From assembly GCA_944326455.1 (NCBI GenBank), contig CALVEA010000001.1, positions 107,383 to 171,382 of the forward strand: a stretch of 64,000 nucleotides of DNA. Reading direction: 5' to 3'. Of the stretch, positions 52,471-61,640 are shown one piece after another. The position numbers and the translations under genes are program-made. Numbering within the stretch: the first letter of the stretch is position 1; the number at the start of each line of letters is the position of its first letter. Below the pieces are notes generated by a model. That model saw nothing but the letters and a program-made list of their open reading frames with translations, ran no database searches and was not told where the DNA came from. The stretch comes from Candidatus Gastranaerophilales bacterium. GTDB lineage: Bacteria; Cyanobacteriota; Vampirovibrionia; Gastranaerophilales; Gastranaerophilaceae.

Positions 52471-53148
52471 TTAATTATCTCTCCTATTTATTCCTTGATT
52501 AATCCGGTTTGCGCTGTAGCCTGCATTAAATCCGTTATCAATGTTTACAACGGTCATTCCTTCGGCGCAGGAGTTTAACATAGTAAGCAGAGCAGATAAA
52601 CCGTTAAACGATGAGCCATACCCGACAGAAGTCGGAACAGCAATAACCGGAACATCAACAAGCCCCGTAATAATTCCGCCTAAAGCTCCTTCCATACCGG
52701 CAACCGCAATAATTACATCGGCTTTTCTTATTTCATCAATCTTATCAAACAGTCTGTGAATCCCCGCAACTCCGACATCGTAATACCGCTTTACATTGCT
52801 TCCGAAAAATTCCGCAGTCAAGGCAGCCTCTTCTGCTACCGGAATATCTCCGGTGCCGCCGGTACAAACAGCAACTTCGCCAATCTTTTTTATTTCTTTC
52901 TGAATCAGAGTTAATACCCTGCCTTCTTTACTGTATTTCATTTCAGGGAACTTTTGCTTAAGGAAATTGAACTGCTCTTCGCTTGCCCTTGTTCCTATAA
53001 TATTTTCACCTGCCGCCTTAAAGCTCTCAAAAATACCCGCAAGCTGTTCATTGGTTTTGCATTCGCAAAATACAGCTTCGGAAAAGCCCCTCCGTTTTCC
53101 ACGCTCCAAGTCTAATTTTGCATACCCGAGATCAATATATTTATCCAT
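52471..53148 (-). CDS. larB: LarB, pyridinium-3,5-biscarboxylate synthase
   Basis: LarB carboxylates nicotinic acid adenine dinucleotide and hydrolyses it in the first step of cofactor synthesis. The 225-residue protein has the PurE-like core with VCTGGTGDIPVAEEAALTAE, YYDVGVAGIHRLFDKIDEI, IAVAGMEGALGGIITGLVDV and the C-terminal NSCAEGMTVVNIDNGFNAGY. It is the first gene of the lar operon and its stop touches the larC start. larA itself is not in the window. Confidence 0.93.
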   Translation of the reverse strand: MDKYIDLGYAKLDLERGKRRGFSEAVFCECKTNEQLAGIFESFKAAGENIIGTRASEEQFNFLKQKFPEMKYSKEGRVLTLIQKEIKKIGEVAVCTGGTGDIPVAEEAALTAEFFGSNVKRYYDVGVAGIHRLFDKIDEIRKADVIIAVAGMEGALGGIITGLVDVPVIAVPTSVGYGSSFNGLSALLTMLNSCAEGMTVVNIDNGFNAGYSANRINQGINRRDN

Positions 53149-53179
53149 ATATTAATTCTATCACCTAATAGTACCTCTT

Positions 53180-53340
53180 AGTCAAGGGGGGGGGGAGGGG
53201 GTAAATATAAATGGGGGAAGGGGGTAAGACTACAAGCCGAAGGGGGAGGGTAAATGTAGCCAAGTGGGGAAGTAAAACTACAAGCCCAAAAGTCAAGAGG
53301 GGGGGGAATGTGGGGAGGGGTAAAAGGGAAATGTAAAAGA
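53180..53340. repeat. G-rich tract region
   Basis: The plus strand holds G runs of up to ten, for example G10-A-G5 at 53186-53201, G5-AA-G5, G8, and pairs of G4. Such spacing suits G-quadruplexes in DNA upstream of larB. The lower strand is C-rich in the larB leader. Confidence 0.7.
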
Positions 53341-53342
53341 GG

Positions 53343-54007
53343 GTATCATTCCGGACTCCGACCCGGAATCTATTAATGTTTATCGAATAGATAGACCCTA
53401 AAAGGGGTAAATATAAGTTAGTAGGCTTGACCAACAAGATAGTCCGCCTGGGGCAAAAAGTTCAGGGTGACAAGTTATTCTAAAGTCTTATTCACTTATT
53501 TACTTATTTACTTATTAACTTAATCACTCAGTCACTTAGTCACTTAGTCACTATCTACAACCGGCACCCACCTCAATCCTCCCTCACAAGGGAGGAAGAT
53601 TATTTATCCTGGACAGTTGCGCTAAGAAGGGGAGGGGGAGCAACTAGTGAATAGGAGTCCTGTCATTCTGAAAGTGCAGAAAAATTAATTTATTTAAAAC
53701 AGTCAATTTTTCGCACTGTTCAGAATCTTACCAGTCGGGTATTATGTTTGTGTTTTGGTAAGATCCTGAATAGATTGAAAAACTACACTTGCGTTTGTTT
53801 TTCTAATCTTTCAGGATGACATTTTAGTTTATTGTTCCCTCCCCGGATTAGAGCACTACTACCTAGGATAAATTACTTTGTCATGGACAGTTGTGCCCTA
53901 ATTGGGGAGAGCGAAAAAATCCTTATTTACTTATTCACTTATTTACTTAATCACTTAATCACTCAGTCACTTAATCACTTAGTCACCTAATTTCTATTCA
54001 CCAGTCA
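53343..54007. repeat. composite intergenic repeat region D
   Basis: The module TTCCGGACTCCGACCCGGAA... through GCTTGACCAACAAGATAGTC (53345-53470) is almost the same as at 40.6 kb. Octamer arrays lie at 53488-53553 and 53922-53989; the second ends 19 bases from the tatC stop. A palindromic module TGTCATTCTGAAAGTGCAGA with distant CTTTCAGGATGACA is at about 53657-53823. No gene is seen. Confidence 0.85.
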
Positions 54008-54721
54008 CTACCCACAGCTTTTTCTGGCAAACAACAAGCCAAGTTCAAACAGAGCGTATGTCGGGATAAAGAGTAAAATCTGACTCACCACGTCCGGCGG
54101 AGTAAATATTGCAGCCAGAATCAATAAAATTACAATTACATACGGACGTTTATCACTCACAGTATTGTATTCTATTACCCCGAATTTTATCAAATAATAA
54201 ACAATAAGCGGTATTTGAAACATAGCTCCAAAGGCAACAGCCATCCAGAGAGAAAGTGTTACAATATTTGATATCCCAAATACTGCTTGAATATTAGGAG
54301 TGGCAAAACTTACTCCAAAACGGATTATAAGAGGAAGAATTACAAACACACAAAAAAGCATTCCTGCTAAAAATAAAATTGTTGACAAAATAATTGCAGG
54401 TCTAATAACTTTTTTTTCATTCTCATAGAGTGCAGGCAGGATGAAGTCCCAAATCTTTTTAATAATATAAGGAAAGCAGAGAATAATATCCAGAACAAGC
54501 GCCGTCTTTATCTGAATCATAAAAACTTCCATAGGGGAAAAATAATTCAGCTTAACGGGACTGTCACCAATAATTATATCAATAAAAAGGTTCAAAGCCT
54601 TCGGTGCAAGAAAAAAAGTAAACGGCAAAACAACAGCTATTGCAGTTAAACATTTTAAAATAATTGAACGCAACGCCTCAAGATGAGAAATTAAACTTTC
54701 GTTATCCTCTGTTTCAGCCAT
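54008..54721 (-). CDS. tatC: twin-arginine translocase subunit TatC
   Basis: TatC recognises twin-arginine signals and moves folded proteins across the inner membrane. The 237-residue, six-helix protein has LISHLEALRSIILKC at the start, the SPMEVFMIQIKTALVLDIIL loop, the FATPNIQAVFGI region and IFTPPDVVSQILLFIPTYAL near the end. It follows tatA by 2 bases and closes a four-gene operon with two Tat-dependent-looking redox proteins. The stop codon lies next to an octamer array. Confidence 0.95.
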   Translation of the reverse strand: MAETEDNESLISHLEALRSIILKCLTAIAVVLPFTFFLAPKALNLFIDIIIGDSPVKLNYFSPMEVFMIQIKTALVLDIILCFPYIIKKIWDFILPALYENEKKVIRPAIILSTILFLAGMLFCVFVILPLIIRFGVSFATPNIQAVFGISNIVTLSLWMAVAFGAMFQIPLIVYYLIKFGVIEYNTVSDKRPYVIVILLILAAIFTPPDVVSQILLFIPTYALFELGLLFARKSCG

Positions 54722-54723
54722 AA

Positions 54724-54957
54724 TTATACTTGCGGAGTATTCACATCATCCTTTAATTGATATTCCTGAGGTTTATCGGCAGAGTCCTCAAGAGATTCTT
54801 TTATCCCGTTCGCCTCTTTTTTGATAATATCTTTAGCTTTTTTATACTCGTAAGATGCTCTTCCTAAAGCTCTTGCGAGTTCCGGAATTCTTTTCCCGCC
54901 AAACAGCAAAAGAATAACCACTAATATTAAAGTAATTTCTGTTATCCCTAATGACAT
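54724..54957 (-). CDS. tatA: twin-arginine translocase subunit TatA
   Basis: The 77-residue protein has one short N-terminal membrane helix ([20 protein letters not shown], with the FG hinge) followed by an amphipathic helix and an acidic tail. No TatB is adjacent, so this may be a minimal TatAC system. It lies between the Fe-S membrane protein gene (24-base gap) and tatC. Confidence 0.94.
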   Translation of the reverse strand: MSLGITEITLILVVILLLFGGKRIPELARALGRASYEYKKAKDIIKKEANGIKESLEDSADKPQEYQLKDDVNTPQV

Positions 54958-54981
54958 ATTATTTTCTCCTTTTATAAGAAA

Positions 54982-56252
54982 TTATACCACTACCTGCTCT
55001 CTTACCGCAAATATTTCTATCGCATTATTAGGACAAGAATTTTTACATTTGCCGCAGCCGATACATTTTGAACCGTTTATAACTGTTTGCCCGTCTTTAT
55101 TTTTGGAAATAGCAGCGACCGGACATTCAGAAATACAAATTCCGCATTTTTTACACCTGTCTGTTATCATAGCCATACCGATTCTGGTTTTCTTTTTCTC
55201 TTCAAGCGGGATTTTCTTTATAGCACCCGAAGGACAGACCTCTGAACATTTATTACAGTTATAATCACAAAACCCCTTACCTTTATTGTAATTAAGATGA
55301 ACAGTTCCAAAATCTTTGTCAGCTTTTTCTATAATTTTATTCGGACAGTTTTCAACACAAAGGTTACAATTCAAACATTTATTGAACATTCTGTTTTCAT
55401 CCTTTGCCCCCGGAGGAAGAATTATATCTCTAAACTTTTTAGCTGTATTAGCCGCAATCTCCGCCCCGGCTTTTACGGCAGCTCCAAATAAAACAAAAAC
55501 AGAAGCAAGTTTTAAAAACTCCCGTCTTTTAAAGTTAAATTTCAGATCTTCTTTTGGTTTGATTCCGTACTTAATAGCGTCTTTTCTGCACTCGCCGAGG
55601 CATTTTAGGCACTTCAGGCAAGTTTCGTTATCAACCTGTTTTTCTTTAGAATTTATACACCCTGCAGGACAGGCTTTTTCGCAAAGCCCGCATGATACGC
55701 AGTCATTTTTGTTGATATAAATCTTGTTTGGGGAGATTTTAGATAATAGTCCCAAAATCGCTCCTACAGGGCAAATATTTGTACAAAAGAATCTGTTTTT
55801 AAAAAACACAAGAAAAATCACCGCAAAAGCGGCAATCAAACCAAACAATGAAAGACTGACAGCTGAGCCGAATATTGTATAAGGATCGATATACCTTATC
55901 AACAATGCCGTTCCGCCTATCAGAGCGCCGAAAGTCAGGGCTGCAATAAAATATTTAAATTTATAATTCCCAGTCGGTCTGTTTTTCTTTCTAAAATAAG
56001 GGCTGCAAACTCCTGCAATATTCCGAAAGGACAAAGTATTGAGCAATAGAATCTCCCGAAAAGAACAGTCAGAAGAATAATTCCGGATAAAATAATTACA
56101 GCTGCGAAAGAAAAGTCAAAAACCGTTCTCTGAAATAATGCCGCGAACTGCGTATCCAGAGGATACCTGACCAATCCCCATACAGAAAGAACAGAAAGAA
56201 TTAAAACAATTCCCGCAATTGTCAGTCTTATTTTATAAGGTAATTTTTTCAT
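54982..56252 (-). CDS. NapH/NapG-like fused polyferredoxin membrane protein, frameshifted
   Basis: Two overlapping frames (56252-55935 and the frame from about 55983 to 54982) together make one protein. The N-terminal part gives two helices and YCSILCPFGIL; after a -1 shift in the A5 tract (55982-55986 on the plus strand as T5) the chain continues with RKNRPTGNYKFKYF, two more helices and FCTNICPVGAIL. Then come two ferredoxin clusters (CVSCGLCEKACP, CLKCLKCLGEC), an internal twin-arginine helix (KRREFLKLASVFVLFG), and four more clusters (CLNCNLCVENCP, CDYNCNKCSEVC, CKKCGICISEC, CIGCGKCKNSC). It starts 11 bases after the AKR gene. Whether the shift is programmed, a mutation or an assembly error is open. 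Confidence 0.82.
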
Positions 56253-56262
56253 GCCGGCTCGT

Positions 56263-57495
56263 TTACCCCTTTCCCCCCTTAATATCGCTGTATGTTTTTT
56301 CAACTTTAGCTAGAAGGTTAGGAATATCTAAAGATTGAGGGCAGTTTTTATTACAAAGTCCGCATTTGATACATTTATCAGGCTTTTCAGATTCGCCAAG
56401 TGTACTGTAATACATTGAAAATATACCTTTATTATTCGTAACTTTATACTGATTATAAAGTGCAAACGCAGCCGGAATATTTATTCCTCTCGGACAGACT
56501 TCCGTACAATATTTGCAGGCAGTACAATTAATCTCACCTTGAGATTGGATAATTTTTGCAATCTCATCAGCTGCTTTAATTTCAGCTTCTGTCATATCTT
56601 TATAATCAATAAATGTTTGAATATTTTCCTGCATTTGTTTTAAGTTGCTCATACCGCTGAGAACTGTTATAACATTGCTTCTGCTAGCTGCCCATCTTAA
56701 ACCAAATGCTGCAGGTGTAGTATCCGGATAGAGTTCTTTAAGTTTTGCTGCTGCTTTTTCACTGAGATTTACAAGTCCGCCCCCTCTTAGAGGTTCCATA
56801 ACCGTTACCGGAATCTTTTGAGCCTGAACAATGTCATACTGTTCATGAGCTTTCACAACATCCCAATCAAGATAGTTAATCTGAAGCTGAGCAAAATCCC
56901 ATGGATGCTCAGGAGCCACTTCTCTAAGCATTTCCGGAGTTCCGTGGAAAGAAAAACCAACATATTTAACAAGCCCCTGTTTTTTGAACTCGTTAAGCTG
57001 ATTAAACATTTCAAAGTTTCTGTAGTTATCAATAGTGTTTTTATTGATATTATGAACCATATAAAAGTCAAAGTAATCAGTTTTACATTTTTTTAACTGT
57101 TCTTCAAAAATCCGTTTTACATCGTCTTTTGATTTCATATACATGGCAGGGCTTTTATCCGCAAGTATAATATCTTCTCTCTTGTAGTTGCTAAGGACTT
57201 TTCCCATAGCAATTTCGGATTTGCCGTCAACATACATATAAGCTGTATCAAAATAGTTAGCGCCATGCTGCATAGCGTATTCAACCATTTTTTCAAGCTC
57301 ATTCATATCGACTTCTTCACCACGCATAGGCAGTCTCATACAGCCAAAACCTAAAAGAGGAACGCTCAAATCTTTAAATTTTCTTTTAGCAATCTGGTTT
57401 TCTGAAAGTATAACCTCGTGTTTTCCGCATCCTGCAAGAAGTGCTGTCCCTCCGAGAGTTAAAGCTGAGTTTATAATAAATTCTCTTCTTTTCAT
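56263..57495 (-). CDS. Tat-exported lipoprotein-type aldo/keto reductase with C-terminal ferredoxin domain
   Basis: The 410-residue protein has a twin-arginine start (MKRREFIINSALTLGGTALL) with a lipobox LLAGC, so a folded, membrane-anchored periplasmic lipoprotein is likely. The body (about 35-300) is an aldo/keto reductase TIM barrel (GFGCMRLPM, NYFDTAYMYV, DKSPAMYM, YMVHNI). The end has two Fe-S motifs (CTACKYCTEVCP, CIKCGLCNKNCP). The catalytic Asp-Tyr-Lys-His set is largely kept (DTAYMY, DKSP, YMVHN). It leads the operon with the Fe-S membrane protein, tatA and tatC. Confidence 0.92.
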   Translation of the reverse strand: MKRREFIINSALTLGGTALLAGCGKHEVILSENQIAKRKFKDLSVPLLGFGCMRLPMRGEEVDMNELEKMVEYAMQHGANYFDTAYMYVDGKSEIAMGKVLSNYKREDIILADKSPAMYMKSKDDVKRIFEEQLKKCKTDYFDFYMVHNINKNTIDNYRNFEMFNQLNEFKKQGLVKYVGFSFHGTPEMLREVAPEHPWDFAQLQINYLDWDVVKAHEQYDIVQAQKIPVTVMEPLRGGGLVNLSEKAAAKLKELYPDTTPAAFGLRWAASRSNVITVLSGMSNLKQMQENIQTFIDYKDMTEAEIKAADEIAKIIQSQGEINCTACKYCTEVCPRGINIPAAFALYNQYKVTNNKGIFSMYYSTLGESEKPDKCIKCGLCNKNCPQSLDIPNLLAKVEKTYSDIKGGKG

Positions 57496-57642
57496 TTTTA
57501 CCTCGCAATATTTTTCACATTGTTTATTCTTATTTTATACTTTAGAGTAACTCTTAGTCAAACAAATTAATTATGTTGAGCCTTCAGCATTCCTTCATAT
57601 TTTTATTACTTCATTTATTTTATTAGTGATAAAATTCTTTTT

Positions 57643-59193
57643 ATGGGTTTGGAAGGTGTAGCAGTCGAAAAAACAAAAAATATTCCAATATGGTTAATCT
57701 CTGTAACCATACTTTTACCAACAGCATTTGCGATGCTTGCGACATCAGAAACCAATGTTGCAATACCTCATATAGCAGGTTATTTTGGTGCTACATTAGA
57801 TGAAGCAAACTGGGTTATTACAAGTTATATGGTCGCAAATGCAACTATGCTTCCGCTGACAGCATGGTTTGAAAACTTGATGGGCAGAGTAAATTTTCTC
57901 AAGACATTCATCAGCATCTTTACAATAGGGTCAATAATGTGCGCCTTTGCGCCGAGCCTCAATATGATGGTGCTGGGAAGAGTTATTCAAGGTATCGGCG
58001 GAGGACCTTTAATGCCAATCTCGCAAGCAATCCTTATATCGTGCTTTCCTTTTGAGCATAGAGGCAGAGCAATGGCATTATTTGCATTGGCAGTAATGGT
58101 TTCCTCAATCATGGGACCGACTGTCGGAGGGTTTATTGTAGATAACTCCAGCTGGCAATGGATATATTTAACCAATATTCCTGTTGGAATTATTTCCTGT
58201 TTTTTGATTCATTTCTTTATTCCGGAAAAAGAAGGGCGAGTAAAACCTAAAAAAGTAGACGTTGTCGGGTTTACTCTCCTGGCTGTTTGGATGTTTTCAA
58301 TGCAAGTTGTGCTTGACAAAGGAGAACAGTACAACTGGTTTGATACAACTTGGATTTGCTGGCTCACCGGAATATCAGTTTTTGCTTTCGTATATTTCAT
58401 TGTATGGGAAATTGAATACAAAGACCCTATGGTCAATATTAGAATATTTAAAGACAAAAACTTTGCAATCGGAACTTGTCTCGCATCATTTGTTAATATG
58501 ATAATCTATGTCACAATTGTGCTCTTGCCTAAATACTTGCAGAGCATAATGGACTACACTGCTTATCTGAGCGGATTGTCACTTGCACCAAGAGTTATTT
58601 CTTGCCTTGTAATGCTTTGTATTATTGATAAAATGGTAGAAAAAATTGACAATAGACTTCTTATTGCTTTCGGATTTATTTTAATAGGTATTTCTACTTT
58701 TTACTATACAAATTTGACCCTTATGACCTCCTTCGGATATATTGTACTCCCTAATGTAATTTTAGGGGTTGGCGTAATCCTTACATTTATTCCGACATCC
58801 GGGCTTGTTCTTGGAACTTTGCCTAAGTCACAGCTTTCAGACGGTGCAGGGCTTCATAGCCTTGCTAAAAGCGTTGCAACAGTGCTTAGCGTTTCTTTGT
58901 CTTCAACAATGGTAGCCAGGTTATCTCAGGTTCATCAAACATATTTAGTGGAAAACCTATCCGGAACAAATCCTGAATTTTTCCATCGAATGTCTGTAAT
59001 GACACATAATTTTATGACCAGACTCCCCGAAATCAGTGCAATACATAAAGCCGGAGCTGTATATTATAACCAGTTAATCACTCAAGCAAAAATATTTGCT
59101 TACTCAGATGCCTTTGCGATGTTTGCATTAGTGGCTTTCTTAATGACACCGCTTGCATTATTCCTGAATGTTAATATAAAAAACAATAAATAG
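57643..59193 (+). CDS. MFS drug exporter, EmrB/QacA (DHA2) type
   Basis: The 516-residue protein has 14 predicted helices. Motif A-like and motif C-like segments are visible (LMGRVNFLKTFISIF; VIQGIGGGPLMPISQAILIS; IMGPTVGGFIVDNSSWQWIY). This subfamily exports hydrophobic compounds by proton antiport. No EmrA-type periplasmic adaptor or outer-membrane channel is next to it. It has a -10-like TAAAAT close to the ATG and no ribosome site. The 3' end is 1 base from the convergent pyruvyltransferase gene. Confidence 0.9.
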   Translation: MGLEGVAVEKTKNIPIWLISVTILLPTAFAMLATSETNVAIPHIAGYFGATLDEANWVITSYMVANATMLPLTAWFENLMGRVNFLKTFISIFTIGSIMCAFAPSLNMMVLGRVIQGIGGGPLMPISQAILISCFPFEHRGRAMALFALAVMVSSIMGPTVGGFIVDNSSWQWIYLTNIPVGIISCFLIHFFIPEKEGRVKPKKVDVVGFTLLAVWMFSMQVVLDKGEQYNWFDTTWICWLTGISVFAFVYFIVWEIEYKDPMVNIRIFKDKNFAIGTCLASFVNMIIYVTIVLLPKYLQSIMDYTAYLSGLSLAPRVISCLVMLCIIDKMVEKIDNRLLIAFGFILIGISTFYYTNLTLMTSFGYIVLPNVILGVGVILTFIPTSGLVLGTLPKSQLSDGAGLHSLAKSVATVLSVSLSSTMVARLSQVHQTYLVENLSGTNPEFFHRMSVMTHNFMTRLPEISAIHKAGAVYYNQLITQAKIFAYSDAFAMFALVAFLMTPLALFLNVNIKNNK

Positions 59194-59194
59194 T

Positions 59195-60331
59195 TTAAAC
59201 AAAATATGACGCTAAAAAACAACTTAGTTTTTTTAAATTCTTCATAAAACTAATTCTTGTGAAATAAAACCTATTAGCTATTTTTCTCCAGATTATATTT
59301 TTGTTATTTGTGTAATTTTCCTTCAAAACTTTTGTAATAATCTCAGAACACCTTTTAGATTCTTTTCTCAAAATAGAATTAATATAGTCCCAATCCGGAG
59401 TTATATTATTTAAATCAATTTTATAAATATCATCTATTGATTCAACAAAATTATCCCGTAAATTAAAAAGCTGCCTTAGAGATTCAAACCGCGCTGCACC
59501 CCTGGATTTATTCATTACACATATAAAAGGCTTATTAAAAATTATCGCAAAACAAGTTCCGTGAAAAGAATCTGTTATTACAAATTCACACTCTGAATAT
59601 ATCTTAAGCCAGTCTTTAATCTGTAAATCTTTTGTAACCTCAAAAAATTCATTCTCTTCTAAAAACTCACTATATTTTTCATCCTTGTCCAAAATATAGC
59701 TAACGCGTTTTACGGGCATAATTTCTGACTTATTAATAATTTCACTGTACCGGTCTTTATCTATTATAAATACAGGATCCATCATAAAATCAGAATCAAG
59801 ATGAAAAATCTCTTTTAATATTTCTTTGCCGGAAAACTCTCTTGTTGAAAGGTAATCGAAACTATGCAAAGCTCTATCCATATACTTAAAATAAGACTTT
59901 GTCATCCCTTTATCATTTAAAAATTCATTTTTATTAATCCCAAAACTTGCAGAAAGTGCAATTTTTCTTGTTCTTAAAGATGCAAAATTTAAAAAGTAAA
60001 TTTCGGGGTTTCTTGTATATGTATATGCCGGTCTGAATACCTGATCTGAACCCGTAATTAATCCTATATCCCGAGTCGAACATTTTTCCTGCAATTGAGA
60101 AAAAGAGTAGGTTTGCGCAATATTGAGAAACTCCTGTGCAAAATTTTCTGAAATAGAACCTTTAAAATTCTTTTTATAAAAAGCAGGTCTGTTATCTACA
60201 AGTTTCGAACTAAACCCGTTATCTTCAATAATTTTTTGCAAAGCCCAAGCTGTCAAGGCAGCACCATAATTAAATCCCCACCAAGCATTTACTATTAAAA
60301 AATCACATTTGTCTTCCAAATCAGGCTTCAA
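59195..60331 (-). CDS. polysaccharide pyruvyl transferase family protein
   Basis: A 378-residue member of the CsaB/WcaK-like family (PF04230): NAWWGFNYGAALTAWALQKI, TGSDQVFRPAYTY, and ITDSFHGTCFAIIFNKPFIC. It probably puts pyruvate or a similar group on a surface glycan. The ribosome site GAGG lies 11 bases before a TTG start at 60331; an upstream ATG is not available. Lys/Asn/Ile-rich composition is more AT-rich than its neighbours. Confidence 0.85.
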   Translation of the reverse strand: MKPDLEDKCDFLIVNAWWGFNYGAALTAWALQKIIEDNGFSSKLVDNRPAFYKKNFKGSISENFAQEFLNIAQTYSFSQLQEKCSTRDIGLITGSDQVFRPAYTYTRNPEIYFLNFASLRTRKIALSASFGINKNEFLNDKGMTKSYFKYMDRALHSFDYLSTREFSGKEILKEIFHLDSDFMMDPVFIIDKDRYSEIINKSEIMPVKRVSYILDKDEKYSEFLEENEFFEVTKDLQIKDWLKIYSECEFVITDSFHGTCFAIIFNKPFICVMNKSRGAARFESLRQLFNLRDNFVESIDDIYKIDLNNITPDWDYINSILRKESKRCSEIITKVLKENYTNNKNIIWRKIANRFYFTRISFMKNLKKLSCFLASYFV

Positions 60332-60472
60332 TTGATTAAATTCCTCAAATAGTTTTCTCGTATATATTATATATAAAAAATTATTACGAAAAATAACAAT
60401 AATTGTAATAATAATTGGACTTTAAAAATGTTTAACTTATAATTGTTTCAGTAAATTATGAGGGAGAACACC

Positions 60473-61054
60473 ATGTTGAATAACGAAAGTGTCGGTAAAA
60501 AAATAGTCGAAGCATTGAAAAAACAAGCAGAAAGTATTGATGTCCCGGAAGAAACAGAAACTCTAAGTTTTCGTGAAGAACCTGTTTCTATACCGCAAGA
60601 TTATAATACAAAAGATGACTTTTTCTCTGAACCGGTTAAACCGGCAAAATCAAACAATTTCTTTGATGATATAGAAGAAGAAAAAGAACCTTTATTCTCA
60701 GAACCGGTTGTACAAAGCCCTATTGCTGACAATTCAACCGATGGATTTGAAATGCCTGCAAATATCGCAGTGCTGAGAAAATTGATTTCTCAACTTCCAA
60801 GCGGCGTTTCAAGACATACCGGTGCTCAAATAATAAAACAAACTATGGAAGCTCTTGGAATTTCCATGAAAAGTGTTCTTCAAGATGCACAACAAGTCCA
60901 GGAAAATCTGAAAGTTTCTGCAAGAGAATGCCAGGGAACTATTCAAGAATACAAAAAACAAATTCTAACCCTTGAAAAGCAATCTCAAAGCTATCAAAAA
61001 CAATATTCCGCATTGAATGATTTAATAAGTTTGTTTATTCAAACTACAAGATAA
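60473..61054 (+). CDS. coiled-coil protein, unknown
   Basis: A 193-residue cytosolic protein. I chose the ATG at 60473, 8 bases after GAGGGAG; the earlier ATG (60458) lies within that site. The first 95 residues are acidic and disordered with repeated Phe-Ser-Glu-Pro-Val motifs (FFSEPVKP, LFSEPVVQ); residues 100-193 are helical and end in a coiled coil (QVQENLKVSARECQGTIQEY, LTLEKQSQSYQKQYSALNDL). A block SGVSRHTGAQIIKQTMEALG looks conserved but I know no family. The terminator at 61068 follows. Confidence 0.65.
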   Translation: MLNNESVGKKIVEALKKQAESIDVPEETETLSFREEPVSIPQDYNTKDDFFSEPVKPAKSNNFFDDIEEEKEPLFSEPVVQSPIADNSTDGFEMPANIAVLRKLISQLPSGVSRHTGAQIIKQTMEALGISMKSVLQDAQQVQENLKVSARECQGTIQEYKKQILTLEKQSQSYQKQYSALNDLISLFIQTTR

Positions 61055-61067
61055 AGTACTTAAATAA

Positions 61068-61104
61068 CCAAAAGGGCGGAGGCTTATTGCCTCCGCCCTT
61101 TTGG
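61068..61104. terminator. bidirectional palindromic terminator
   Basis: Perfect 16-base arms (CCAAAAGGGCGGAGGC and complement) around TTATT, with A/T ends on both strands, between convergent genes. Confidence 0.85.
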
Positions 61105-61119
61105 TTTAATCTTTCAAAT

Positions 61120-61566
61120 TTAAATCCCTTCATCATCTTCTTCATCAGAAATTGCCGGAGCCGCGACTTTTATACCCATCTCTTCAAGCGCTGCTCTTGC
61201 CTTCGGTGCAAGCGCTGTATCTGAAAAATTCTCCAAAATTGTCTGATAACAATCAATAGCTTCCGGTTTCATATCTCTCAGGCGATAAACATTGCCGGCT
61301 TTATAATATAAAGGCGCAAGTTCTGTATTTGCAGCAGATAGCATTTGATTATCAAGCTGAATCTTAATTCCGATAAGAGTTTCATTATCTTGCGGAGATA
61401 ATAATGCTCTGGCATAAATTTTCTTAGTCAAATTATCAATATCTTCTGACATCTGTGCTATAGCTTCTTTAGACAGCTTAGATGATTTTTTTGCAGCCGA
61501 TACATCAAGACTGACTGCTGAAAGTAAAAAGAATCCCGCTAAGACCCATATCAAAAACTTTTTCAT
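61120..61566 (-). CDS. secreted TPR-like protein
   Basis: A 148-residue protein with a signal peptide (MKKFLIWVLAGFFLLSAVSL..VSA) and a helical body in which APLYYKAGNVYRLRDMKPEA and IDCYQTILENFSDTALAPKA are TPR-like helix pairs, as in YbgF/BamD-type periplasmic adaptor proteins. The C-terminus is acidic. It may act in the envelope. The specific family is not certain. Confidence 0.7.
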   Translation of the reverse strand: MKKFLIWVLAGFFLLSAVSLDVSAAKKSSKLSKEAIAQMSEDIDNLTKKIYARALLSPQDNETLIGIKIQLDNQMLSAANTELAPLYYKAGNVYRLRDMKPEAIDCYQTILENFSDTALAPKARAALEEMGIKVAAPAISDEEDDEGI

Positions 61567-61640
61567 TTTATACTCCGATACTTACCCATATTATATATCA
61601 ATTCTATTATATTAAAAAGTTGATTTTTCTCATCAATTAA

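Noticed and set aside
55935..56046. Two separate genes instead of one frameshifted Fe-S membrane protein
   Set aside because: Neither frame is complete alone: the first stops right after its CX3CP motif, the second would start without a ribosome site in the middle of the continued domain, and both together match the usual layout.
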